Positions 1-5,791 of a DNA stretch of 8,540 nucleotides are shown here, one piece after another. The DNA lies in NCBI GenBank assembly GCA_007134725.1, contig SLKF01000104.1, forward strand, positions 1-8,540, in the 5' to 3' direction. The DNA is from Clostridiales bacterium (GTDB taxonomy: Bacteria; Bacillota; Clostridia; Peptostreptococcales; T1SED10-28). The notes under the pieces are model-generated. The model ran no database searches. It was not told where the DNA came from and was given only the letters and a program-made list of their open reading frames with translations. Both the position numbers and the translations under genes were made by a program. Position 1 is the first letter of the stretch. The number at the start of each line of letters is the position of its first letter.

Positions 1-41
1 ATACACTTCTCTTCATACTTTTCCAGTTTTTTCATGTTCAT
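1..41 (-). CDS. 5' end of a further gene, product unknown (partial)
   Basis: The minus strand has a purine-rich ribosome binding site (AAGAGGTGAAGG) directly before ATG AAC ATG at 41, followed by an open frame to the window edge. Only 13 codons are visible, reading MNMKKLEKYEEKC. A second in-frame ATG at 35 is an equally possible start, with GAAGG six bases ahead of it. The gene follows the dehydrogenase operon on the same strand after a 133-base gap, so it may belong to the same pathway, although a separate promoter is possible. A cysteine at residue 13 after a charged helix would fit an iron-sulfur flavoprotein N-terminus, but that is only a guess. The function cannot be decided here. Confidence 0.5.
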   Translation of the reverse strand, partial: MNMKKLEKYEEKC

Positions 42-55
42 CCTTCACCTCTTTT

Positions 56-115
56 TTTTAGTATAGTCTCATAAGGATACTCAGAGGCACCCTAACACCC
101 CTGAGTATACTAAAA
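56..115 (-). repeat. Nested dyad symmetry ahead of the left-edge gene
   Basis: Two overlapping inverted repeats lie between the dehydrogenase operon and the next minus-strand gene. The inner one pairs 77-87 (ATACTCAGAGG) with 98-108 (CCCCTGAGTAT), 10 of 11 positions, with a 10-base loop. The outer one pairs 56-65 (TTTTAGTATA) with 106-115 (TATACTAAAA) perfectly. Bases 106-108 belong to both, so the two pairings compete at that edge. On the minus strand the inner hairpin is followed by CCTTATGAGA rather than a U tract, which argues against a plain intrinsic terminator. It could be an operator or a leader structure close to the ribosome binding site of the gene starting at 41. Confidence 0.5.
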
Positions 116-129
116 TTCACCTTGTTTAC

Positions 130-158
130 AGTATAACAAAGATTCTTTCATATTTCAG
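130..158 (-). promoter_or_regulatory. Possible sigma-70 promoter for the left-edge gene
   Basis: On the minus strand CTGAAA (158-153) is followed after 17 bases by TATACT (135-130). The -10 matches consensus at 5 of 6 positions and the -35 at 4 of 6. It would start transcription near base 123, ahead of the nested dyad and the ATG at 41. In AT-rich DNA such matches arise by chance, and read-through from the operon is equally possible. Confidence 0.3.
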
Positions 159-174
159 CCTTTATTGATTGATT

Positions 175-960
175 TTACTGACTCTTCAGTTTTTCCTTCT
201 CTAGAGCTTCGATAATTTTTCCCATTTCAAGAGATTTTACAATCGGTCTGTAAGTCCCCGGTAATAAGGATGATGGGTCTTGTCCGGTAATGCTTGCGAT
301 TTCCCGGATGACCAATTGACTGCAGGTTCTTCCTTGGCAGGGACCCATTCCGATCCGACTGATCTTTTTGATTTCATCAAAGGTGGTATGTCCTGTTCGG
401 ATGAGTTTTCTAACATCTTCAAGGGTCACATCGGAACATCGGCAGACGATTTCGTCCTCGGAACGATCCCGCTCCTTTGGCACTTTAATGGATCTCACTT
501 CCTTTACTTTATCTTTGCTGACGGTAAGGGAAATCACCGGTGTTTTATCAAATCCTTTGGGATTTTGCACTTTTATCACTTCCACCTCTTCCACTTCTTC
601 CCCGCTGTGACTGAGACCCATGACCCGATCTCCCTCCCGAGGCAAGGGCAAAAATTCGTATGGAATTTTCAAGAGCGCTTTATCTTCAGAATAGGTCATA
701 TCCACAACAAATATTGCCAGACCCGGGCACTTGCTGACACATAGGGTACATCCGTTGCAATTGTCATGGTCCACATCGGGAAGATCGTTTATATCTTCAA
801 AAGCTTTGATGCCGTCTCGATTACAGGCTGTGAAACAGGGATTGCAGGGGATTTTCTGGAAACATTCCACTACCACAAAGGGTCCCTTTTTCATTCGTTC
901 TTCTGATGGAAAGACACTATCAATTTGTTCTTTTGTTGGTACTCCTGTTTTTTCTAACAT
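175..960 (-). CDS. Ferredoxin / BFD-like iron-sulfur subunit of an amine (hydroxyproline-type) dehydrogenase
   Basis: This 261-residue protein is likely the electron-transfer subunit of the neighbouring flavin dehydrogenase. The N-terminal part has eight cysteines (33, 39, 42, 46, 68, 71, 74, 78). The second motif, CxxCxxCxxxCP at 68-79, is canonical for [4Fe-4S] ferredoxins. The first, C39-x2-C42-x3-C46, is irregular, but the count is enough for two clusters. Residues of about 95-165 look like a beta-rich linker domain. Residues 173-213 carry CRC and GPCQGRTC (C173, C175, C208, C213), the BFD-like [2Fe-2S] signature usually found at the C-terminus of HcnB-type FAD subunits. That domain is missing from the FAD/NAD subunit next door, so its location here is a rearranged architecture. 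The ATG at 960 has GGAGGAG close upstream, and the 13-base gap to the previous stop implies co-transcription. The family is clear from motifs; the substrate is inferred from context. Confidence 0.85.
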   Translation of the reverse strand: MLEKTGVPTKEQIDSVFPSEERMKKGPFVVVECFQKIPCNPCFTACNRDGIKAFEDINDLPDVDHDNCNGCTLCVSKCPGLAIFVVDMTYSEDKALLKIPYEFLPLPREGDRVMGLSHSGEEVEEVEVIKVQNPKGFDKTPVISLTVSKDKVKEVRSIKVPKERDRSEDEIVCRCSDVTLEDVRKLIRTGHTTFDEIKKISRIGMGPCQGRTCSQLVIREIASITGQDPSSLLPGTYRPIVKSLEMGKIIEALEKEKLKSQ

Positions 961-973
961 ATTTTCTCCTCCT

Positions 974-2083
974 TTATGAGCCTTGACCGGGATTGGTCAC
1001 TTCTTGGCTGATCAAAGCCTTTGCAAGACCTTGTCTTATTTTTTCACCAACAGGACCGGATCGTAAATCACTTAACTGATTAAGATAGTCTCTTTCCAGT
1101 TCTTTTTCCACATCGATTTTGTATCCTAAATACGAAGATGCGGAGAGTCCCGCTAAACTGCCTTCCACCATGGCACTGCTTGCTTCTTCTACCCCGGCTA
1201 CATCTCCCGCAACAAAAATTCCGTCCAGAGAAGTTTGAAGTTTATCGTTTCGTATCGGCACAAAACCTCCAAGTTCTCCAACAAATTCCATTCTACAGCC
1301 GATTTGCCATAAGAGCTCGGAAAGAGGAGTAAGTCCTACCGAGATGCACATGACATCCACATCCAGTTTTTTCTCACTTCCGGGGATCGGTTGCCATTTA
1401 TCATCCAATTCCCAAATCACCGCAGCTTCCAATGCTTCTTTCCCAATGGCTTCTTTCACCGTGTGGCGGGTTAATATTGGAATTCCCATGCGTCGAATTT
1501 TTGACGCGTGGACAAGATATCCTCCGATGTTGGGAGAAGCGTCCACGATGGCTTCCACTTCTACACCGGCCTGCATCAACTGATAGCTGACAATCAATCC
1601 GATGTTTCCTGCCCCAACCATAAGTACTTTATTCCCCGGTTTTACGCCATAAACATTCATAAGGGTTTGTACCGCCCCAGCTCCGTATACTCCGGGCAAA
1701 TCATTGTTAGGGAATACAAGGGTTTTTTCACTGGCACCGGTTGTGATAACCACAGACTTTGGATGAACTTTTACATAATTTCCATCTTGCTGAAGGGTTA
1801 CTACACCATCCTCATAAAGCCCCAAGACGGTGGCATTTTCCATCACTTCAATGTTTTTATAATCTTCCACTTTTTTAACCAATATCTTTCCAATGTCCAC
1901 GCCACGGACGGAGGCCTGCTGCTTTTCCGACCCGAAAAACATATGGGTCTGTTTGACCAGTTGTCCCCCCAACCATTCATCTCGTTCCGCCAACAGGACA
2001 TCGACGCCTGCCTCAGCCGCACTGATGGCCGCACAAAGACCCGCAGGGCCTCCACCGATCACCAATAATTCTACATTTTTCAT
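974..2083 (-). CDS. FAD/NAD(P)-dependent oxidoreductase, alpha-type subunit of amine dehydrogenase complex
   Basis: This is a 369-residue pyridine-nucleotide-disulfide-oxidoreductase-fold protein that probably exchanges electrons between the catalytic flavin subunit and NAD(H). The N-terminal FAD Rossmann motif is visible at residues 8-15 (VIGGGPAG), the NAD-binding motif at 154-162 (VLMVGAGNIG region), and the FAD-closing motif GIFVAGDVAG at 288-297. An aspartate at 181, at the end of the second strand of the NAD fold, suggests NAD rather than NADP. There is no CxxC redox disulfide. HcnB/LhpE-type homologues are normally about 460 residues with a C-terminal BFD-like [2Fe-2S] domain. Here the protein ends about 70 residues after the GD motif and that domain is encoded in the next gene. 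Its ATG overlaps the stop of the preceding [2Fe-2S] gene by four bases (ATGA), so translational coupling is likely. Confidence 0.85.
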   Translation of the reverse strand: MKNVELLVIGGGPAGLCAAISAAEAGVDVLLAERDEWLGGQLVKQTHMFFGSEKQQASVRGVDIGKILVKKVEDYKNIEVMENATVLGLYEDGVVTLQQDGNYVKVHPKSVVITTGASEKTLVFPNNDLPGVYGAGAVQTLMNVYGVKPGNKVLMVGAGNIGLIVSYQLMQAGVEVEAIVDASPNIGGYLVHASKIRRMGIPILTRHTVKEAIGKEALEAAVIWELDDKWQPIPGSEKKLDVDVMCISVGLTPLSELLWQIGCRMEFVGELGGFVPIRNDKLQTSLDGIFVAGDVAGVEEASSAMVEGSLAGLSASSYLGYKIDVEKELERDYLNQLSDLRSGPVGEKIRQGLAKALISQEVTNPGQGS

Positions 2084-2382
2084 ACGATCTTCCCCTTTCC
2101 TTTTTGGGTTTTTACATCCATATCCTCTCGTAGGGGTTCAATGCATACTTTTACGTTGCTTACACCATTAACCTCCATAAAACAGGATGAACAGTTTCCA
2201 ATGGCACAATAGAATCCGCGAGGACGATTCCGGTCACTGTGACTTAACACTTTAACTCCTGCTGCATGTAAGGCCGCTGCTATGGTTTCTCCCTCATAGC
2301 CTTCCAACTTTTCCCCATCGTAGGTAAAGTACACTTTTTTCCCTCGCTTAAATTCCAAAACGGGATGTTCTTCAATTCTCAT
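2080..2382 (-). CDS. Small [2Fe-2S] ferredoxin-like subunit (HcnA / gamma-type)
   Basis: The predicted 100-residue protein has C59-x4-C64-x2-C67-x12-C80, the plant-type [2Fe-2S] spacing, in the context CAIGNCSSCFMEVNG. This matches the small subunit of HcnABC and multi-subunit hydroxyproline dehydrogenases, which sits between the two flavoproteins and relays electrons. HcnA is of similar length. The start is placed at ATG 2382 because AAGGAG lies eight bases upstream. An in-frame GTG at 2391 is part of that ribosome binding site and is not credible as a start. The gene follows the catalytic subunit by 41 bases and overlaps the FAD/NAD subunit by four, fixing it within the operon. The cofactor call is strong; the exact enzyme is inferred. 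Confidence 0.85.
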   Translation of the reverse strand: MRIEEHPVLEFKRGKKVYFTYDGEKLEGYEGETIAAALHAAGVKVLSHSDRNRPRGFYCAIGNCSSCFMEVNGVSNVKVCIEPLREDMDVKTQKGKGKIV

Positions 2383-2414
2383 ATTTTTCACTCCTTATCG
2401 GTATTTTATCGATT

Positions 2415-2428
2415 TTTAATGCATTAAA
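2415..2428. repeat. 14-bp perfect palindrome at the dehydrogenase stop codon
   Basis: TTTAATGCATTAAA reads the same on both strands and spans the stop codon of the catalytic dehydrogenase gene (TAA at 2426-2424). It is AT-rich and lies in a 41-base intercistronic gap. It could be a weak mRNA hairpin or protein site, but chance is a fair explanation. Confidence 0.35.
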
Positions 2429-3572
2429 CCACTGAGGGTTCCAGAATCAGATCTCCCGATTCAAATCGTCTTAGATTTAACCTATCAATATTGATTGTCG
2501 GTTCTTCTCCAAGAATACTCTCTGCTATCAAAAGTCCCGTTGCCGGTCCGAACATAAAGCCATGCCCGCTAAATCCAACGGCAAGATAAAACCCTTCCAC
2601 GTCATCAACCGGTCCGTAGATCGGTTGTCGGTCGGGGGTCATATTGTATAGCCCTGCCCATTGTCGAAGAAGTCTTGCTTTTTTAAGAGGAGGCAAAATT
2701 CCCGTTGCCGTTTTAACCATCTCATCGAGGAACTGCCAACTGGAAGTAACTCGTAAATCTCTCGGTTCTGTATCGTCTCCCCGCCCCATAATAAAGCCCC
2801 CATGGGGTACCTGCTGACAGTAAATATTTAATGAAAAGGACATCAACATTGGCCCTAATAACGGTTCCAGTGGTTCCGTTACTAAAATTTGATGCCGTTC
2901 GGAATACACAGGAATATCAACCCCCGCCATGTTAGCAATAATTTGGGAATGTCCCCCCGCTGCATTTACGACGATCTTCGTCTCAATATCACCCTTGTCC
3001 GTCTTCACTTTTTTCACTTTCCCGTTTTCCACTACAATATCTGTGACTTCCGTATATTTATAGATTTTTGCCCCTAAGCGTTCCGCGGCTCTTCCATAGG
3101 CCTCTGTGGCATGAAAAGGGTTTAGATGGCCATCCTTCTCATAGAATGCGGTACTTACTAATCCTTCCGTGTTAAGATGGGGAACAATTTCCTTCGCCTG
3201 TTCAAGGTTAAGCATTCTTGAATGAATGCCTAAAGAGTTTTGTAATTGTACATTTTTCTTGAACTGCTCATGCTCTTTTTCCGTACTGGCTAGAAGTAAG
3301 TAGCCTCCTTGCTTAAATTCAATGTCACCGTCATATTGCAGTTCTTCATTGGCCGTTTCAAAGAAATCACAGGACATTTTGGCAATCTTACAGTTCATTT
3401 CCGTCCCCCACTGCTGTCGAATACCGGCCCCACAACTTCCCGTTGCACCACTGGCTAGATATCCTTTCTCAATGAGCACCACGTCCTTCACACCTTTTTT
3501 TGCAAGGTTGTAAGCGATGGCACAGCCTGATATCCCACCCCCTATTATGACCACTTCCGCAGTTTTTACCAT
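2424..3572 (-). CDS. DAO-family FAD-dependent dehydrogenase, catalytic subunit (proline/hydroxyproline- or sarcosine-type)
   Basis: This 382-residue flavoprotein belongs to the D-amino acid oxidase / sarcosine oxidase beta / HcnC group, which oxidises the C-N bond of secondary or primary amines. The dinucleotide motif is at residues 9-17 (IIGGGISGC), with the ribose-binding acid at E35 (LIEK). A glycine-rich flavin loop follows at 41-52 (SGATGSCGAGIR). The segment MTPDRQPIYG at 311-320 and the C-terminal FAD motif GFSGHGFMFGPATG at 333-346 are typical of the family. Length is normal and there is no signal peptide or membrane segment, so it should be cytoplasmic. ATG 3572 is preceded by AGGAGG at seven bases. 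It is the first gene of the operon, 47 bases from the start predicted for a sigma-54 promoter. D-proline, L-proline, D-hydroxyproline, sarcosine and glycine are all possible substrates; the adjacent racemase favours proline or hydroxyproline. Confidence 0.85.
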   Translation of the reverse strand: MVKTAEVVIIGGGISGCAIAYNLAKKGVKDVVLIEKGYLASGATGSCGAGIRQQWGTEMNCKIAKMSCDFFETANEELQYDGDIEFKQGGYLLLASTEKEHEQFKKNVQLQNSLGIHSRMLNLEQAKEIVPHLNTEGLVSTAFYEKDGHLNPFHATEAYGRAAERLGAKIYKYTEVTDIVVENGKVKKVKTDKGDIETKIVVNAAGGHSQIIANMAGVDIPVYSERHQILVTEPLEPLLGPMLMSFSLNIYCQQVPHGGFIMGRGDDTEPRDLRVTSSWQFLDEMVKTATGILPPLKKARLLRQWAGLYNMTPDRQPIYGPVDDVEGFYLAVGFSGHGFMFGPATGLLIAESILGEEPTINIDRLNLRRFESGDLILEPSVV

Positions 3573-3592
3573 ATCTTTTCCTCCTATTCAAA

Positions 3593-3609
3593 GTTTTTTT
3601 CAAAAAAAC
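3593..3609 (-). repeat. 17-base A/T palindrome in the dehydrogenase leader
   Basis: GTTTTTTTCAAAAAAAC is a perfect inverted repeat around a single central base. It lies between the predicted transcription start (about 3619) and the ribosome binding site of the dehydrogenase gene, so the mRNA would carry a short A-U hairpin near its 5' end. Possible roles are mRNA stability or a bent DNA element; the sequence alone does not decide. Confidence 0.4.
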
Positions 3610-3629
3610 CTTATCTACTTACTATAACA

Positions 3630-3645
3630 AGCAAGGATAATGCCA
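3630..3645 (-). promoter_or_regulatory. Sigma-54 (-24/-12) promoter of the dehydrogenase operon
   Basis: The minus strand reads TGGCATTATCCTTGC followed by T. It matches the sigma-54 consensus TGGCAC-N5-TTGCW at all but one defined position, and the essential GG and GC doublets are exactly ten bases apart. Transcription would start near 3619, leaving a 47-base leader before ATG 3572. An adjacent divergent gene encodes a sigma-54 activator with an intact GAFTGA loop, which makes the assignment much stronger than the motif alone. Confidence 0.85.
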
Positions 3646-3694
3646 ATTTCATTTATTTCAAATAATTCTGAAGATTTGTTCCCTGAACTCCTTT

Positions 3695-3748
3695 GTTTGC
3701 AAATGCAGCTTGGGGATCCCAAACTTTCATTTTCACAGTTTCGAAAGC
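3695..3748. promoter_or_regulatory. Candidate paired activator-binding sites (UAS)
   Basis: Two related palindromic words occur: GTTTGCAAATGC (3695-3706) and GTTTCGAAAGC (3738-3748), sharing GTTT-SS-AAA and a trailing GC. Their centres are 43 bases apart, close to four helical turns, and about 80 and 123 bases upstream of the predicted sigma-54 start. That is the usual range for enhancer sites of sigma-54 activators. A third weak dyad, TTGG-N5-CCAA, lies between them at 3710-3722. The cores are short, so this is a suggestion only. Confidence 0.3.
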
Positions 3749-3768
3749 CCTTCGGACAAGTCAGAATA

Positions 3769-3796
3769 TTGACGCTATATTGTGTTGCCATATATT
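3769..3796 (+). promoter_or_regulatory. Sigma-70-like promoter, distal, for the activator gene
   Basis: TTGACG (3769-3774) and TATATT (3791-3796) are separated by 16 bases; each hexamer matches consensus at five of six positions. Transcription would begin near 3803, giving a leader of about 200 bases before the TTG start at 4003. Confidence 0.4.
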
Positions 3797-3836
3797 TTTT
3801 GATATGAGTATTGCTAAATCTACCTTTTATGGGTAT

Positions 3837-3869
3837 GTCAGTTTTTCATCGCGCGTCAGTTTTTTGTCG
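3837..3869 (+). repeat. Pair of 15-base direct repeats, period 18
   Basis: GTCAGTTTTTCATCG (3837-3851) and GTCAGTTTTTTGTCG (3855-3869) differ at two positions and begin 18 bases apart. They lie between the two candidate promoters of the activator gene. They may be a regulator site, for example for autoregulation, or a chance product of a T-rich region. Confidence 0.45.
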
Positions 3870-3895
3870 TTTTTCTTTTTTTTTCTACAGAGTTA

Positions 3896-3924
3896 TTGAT
3901 TTTTTGTAATATTCGATATATACT
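3896..3924 (+). promoter_or_regulatory. Sigma-70-like promoter, proximal, for the activator gene
   Basis: TTGATT (3896-3901) and TATACT (3919-3924) are separated by the optimal 17 bases. Transcription would begin near 3931, about 72 bases before the TTG start. The -10 matches at five of six positions and the -35 at four. Either this or the distal site could be the working promoter. Confidence 0.4.
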
Positions 3925-3988
3925 GATTAAGAATCTTTCTTTTGTAAGTTTCTGATAACTTATATTTTTCTCTGTAGGATCCTATTGT

Positions 3989-3996
3989 AAGGAGTG
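3989..3996 (+). promoter_or_regulatory. Ribosome binding site deciding a TTG start
   Basis: AAGGAGTG is an excellent Shine-Dalgarno sequence six bases before TTG 4003. The GTG inside it (3994-3996) opens the same reading frame, but it cannot be the start because it is part of the binding site itself and has no other such site upstream. Confidence 0.8.
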
Positions 3997-4002
3997 ATAC
4001 CT

Positions 4003-5787
4003 TTGTTCGAAAACCAACTGTTAAAATATCGGGTTAAAGAAACGGCCTCGGAAAACTATTTAAAGGTTTCCCCCTCGGCCATTACCATTGAGGTAATTGA
4101 CAAAATGCTTTTTGAAAACTTTCAGGAAGTATTAGTGGTGGATCATCATCATGACCGTGAGCGCTTATTGGGAATTCTAACCCTCACCGATGTATCCAAT
4201 TTAAAAAAGCAGCGCAAGGATCTAAATCTTCCCATCTCAACCTATATGAATCCACATGTTATCACCATTGATTCCTCACAGACAATAACCACGGCGAAAG
4301 AACTGCTCATCAAATACAACATCGGTCGACTTCCCATCTACGAAGATTATAAAGTTGTTGGAATTATTCGCTTCGATGATATTATCAATCATCACCTTCT
4401 TACCATGCGGGTCATCAATAATCAATATGTTCATATCATGGATAGTATGCATGAGGCAATTACCGTCACCGATCGGGAAGGCAATGTCCTTTTCTGGAAT
4501 AAAAATGCTGAAGAACTCTATGATATCCAAGCTGATCAAATTCTCTACAAACCCTTAAGCGACTTTTTTCCCGGAGCCTTGATTCTTTCCGTCCTCGAAG
4601 AAAAAATAGCCATTAAAAACGCCTATCATTCTCCCAAGCCCGGTTATCATATCATTATCAGCGCCCTTCCGGTCTTTATTGATGGGGAGTTTCTAGGCGT
4701 TGTGGCCACCGAAAAAAACGTAACCGAGTACACAAACCTGGTTAACCAATTGGATAGTACCAGTAGCCAGTTGGACCTTCTAAAAGAGGAAATTGAAAAA
4801 ATGACGAAGGATTTCTTTTCTCTCGGGAATGTACAAGGCAAAAATCCCCTCATGCAAAACCTTATTCAGGTGGCAAAAAAATCATCCCGTACGGATGCCA
4901 ATATTTTAATCACCGGGGAGAGTGGCACGGGAAAAGAAATATTCGCAAAATCCATTCATCAGAACAGTGGTCGAAAAGGACATTTTGTTCCGGTGAACTG
5001 TAGTGCTATTCCAAGCTCCCTGTTTGAAAGTGAGTTTTTCGGCTATTCCGGTGGAGCCTTTACCGGTGCCTTGAAAAATGGTAAGGTTGGCTATTACGAA
5101 CTGGCCCATAATGGCACCCTGTTTTTAGATGAGATCGGCGATCTGCCTTTAGAACATCAGGGCAAGCTCCTCCGTGTTCTTCAAGAGGGAAATGTTACCC
5201 GAATCGGATCGAGCAAGACCATTAATATTGACACCAGAATCATCGCAGCAACAAACAAAAACCTTACTGTGATGATCAAAGAAGGTCTTTTCAGAGAGGA
5301 TCTGTTCTATCGACTCAATGTCATCCAGTTGGATTTACCACCCCTACGAGAGCGTCGGGAAGATATCATTTTACTGTTCACCCAGTTTCTAAATGAAATC
5401 TGCTCCAAAAACAACATAACGGTTCCCACGGTTGATAATGATGTGTATAATATCCTCTTAAAATATCGTTGGAAAGGCAATATTCGGGAGTTAAAAAATG
5501 CGGTGGAATACATGGTGGTGGTAAGCAATTGTTCCACCGTAAAAAAAGATCATCTTCCCCAATACATCTTAGTGGATCTCTCTAAGAATACCGATTATCT
5601 CAACCTTCCTAATTTAGCTGAAGGCCAAACCGGTTTAACAGAAAATCTCAATGCCATGGAAGGGAACTTGATCATTGACGCCATGAAAAAAGCAAAAGGG
5701 AGTAAAACAGAGGCTGCGAAAATACTGAAAATACCCCGCAGCACGCTGTATTACAAACTGGAACAGCACAAAATCCCTTCCCTGTAA
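4003..5787 (+). CDS. prdR: Sigma-54-dependent transcriptional activator, CBS-PAS-AAA+-Fis type (PrdR-like)
   Basis: From the TTG start the protein has 594 residues. Residues of about 10-130 look like a pair of CBS domains (ligand- or nucleotide-sensing), about 140-245 like a PAS domain (IMDSMHEAITVTDREGNVLFWN), then a short coiled linker. The AAA+ domain is complete: Walker A GESGTGKE at 305-312, the sigma-54-contacting GAFTGA loop at 351-356, Walker B LFLDE at 373-377, and the arginine-finger region FREDLFYRLN at 430-439. A Fis-type helix-turn-helix occupies roughly 564-590 (TEAAKILKIPRSTLYYKL). There is no receiver domain, so control should be by a ligand and not phosphorylation. It is transcribed away from the dehydrogenase operon, whose promoter is of the sigma-54 class. 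It resembles PrdR, the proline-responsive activator of clostridia; the symbol denotes family likeness, not proven orthology. Confidence 0.88.
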   Translation: MFENQLLKYRVKETASENYLKVSPSAITIEVIDKMLFENFQEVLVVDHHHDRERLLGILTLTDVSNLKKQRKDLNLPISTYMNPHVITIDSSQTITTAKELLIKYNIGRLPIYEDYKVVGIIRFDDIINHHLLTMRVINNQYVHIMDSMHEAITVTDREGNVLFWNKNAEELYDIQADQILYKPLSDFFPGALILSVLEEKIAIKNAYHSPKPGYHIIISALPVFIDGEFLGVVATEKNVTEYTNLVNQLDSTSSQLDLLKEEIEKMTKDFFSLGNVQGKNPLMQNLIQVAKKSSRTDANILITGESGTGKEIFAKSIHQNSGRKGHFVPVNCSAIPSSLFESEFFGYSGGAFTGALKNGKVGYYELAHNGTLFLDEIGDLPLEHQGKLLRVLQEGNVTRIGSSKTINIDTRIIAATNKNLTVMIKEGLFREDLFYRLNVIQLDLPPLRERREDIILLFTQFLNEICSKNNITVPTVDNDVYNILLKYRWKGNIRELKNAVEYMVVVSNCSTVKKDHLPQYILVDLSKNTDYLNLPNLAEGQTGLTENLNAMEGNLIIDAMKKAKGSKTEAAKILKIPRSTLYYKLEQHKIPSL

Positions 5788-5791
5788 TTCC

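Larger units (their letters stand above)
3573..4002. promoter_or_regulatory. Divergent control region between dehydrogenase operon and activator gene
   Basis: This 430-base non-coding stretch separates the two divergent units. It holds a sigma-54 promoter facing left, two short palindromes about 80 and 123 bases upstream of that promoter's predicted start, two sigma-70-like promoters facing right, a pair of 15-base direct repeats, and a T-rich tract (about 3870-3885). I see no credible gene in it: the open frames are short, poor in normal protein features and lack good ribosome binding sites. No riboswitch or known RNA was recognised. Confidence 0.75.

Noticed and set aside
280..744. 154-codon plus-strand open frame
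   Set aside because: It is antisense to the ferredoxin/BFD gene with its cysteine motifs and looks like a mirror of that coding sequence.
1508..2068. 186-codon plus-strand open frame
   Set aside because: It lies wholly antisense to the FAD/NAD oxidoreductase, which has clear motifs; its product has no recognisable domain.
3693..3899. 68-codon open frame in the divergent region
   Set aside because: It has no ribosome binding site, ends in a poly-T-derived run of phenylalanines, and covers the regulatory elements.
4003..5787. Activator as a two-component response regulator
   Set aside because: The N-terminus shows CBS- and PAS-like sequence and lacks the receiver-domain phosphoacceptor aspartate pattern; no histidine kinase gene is nearby.
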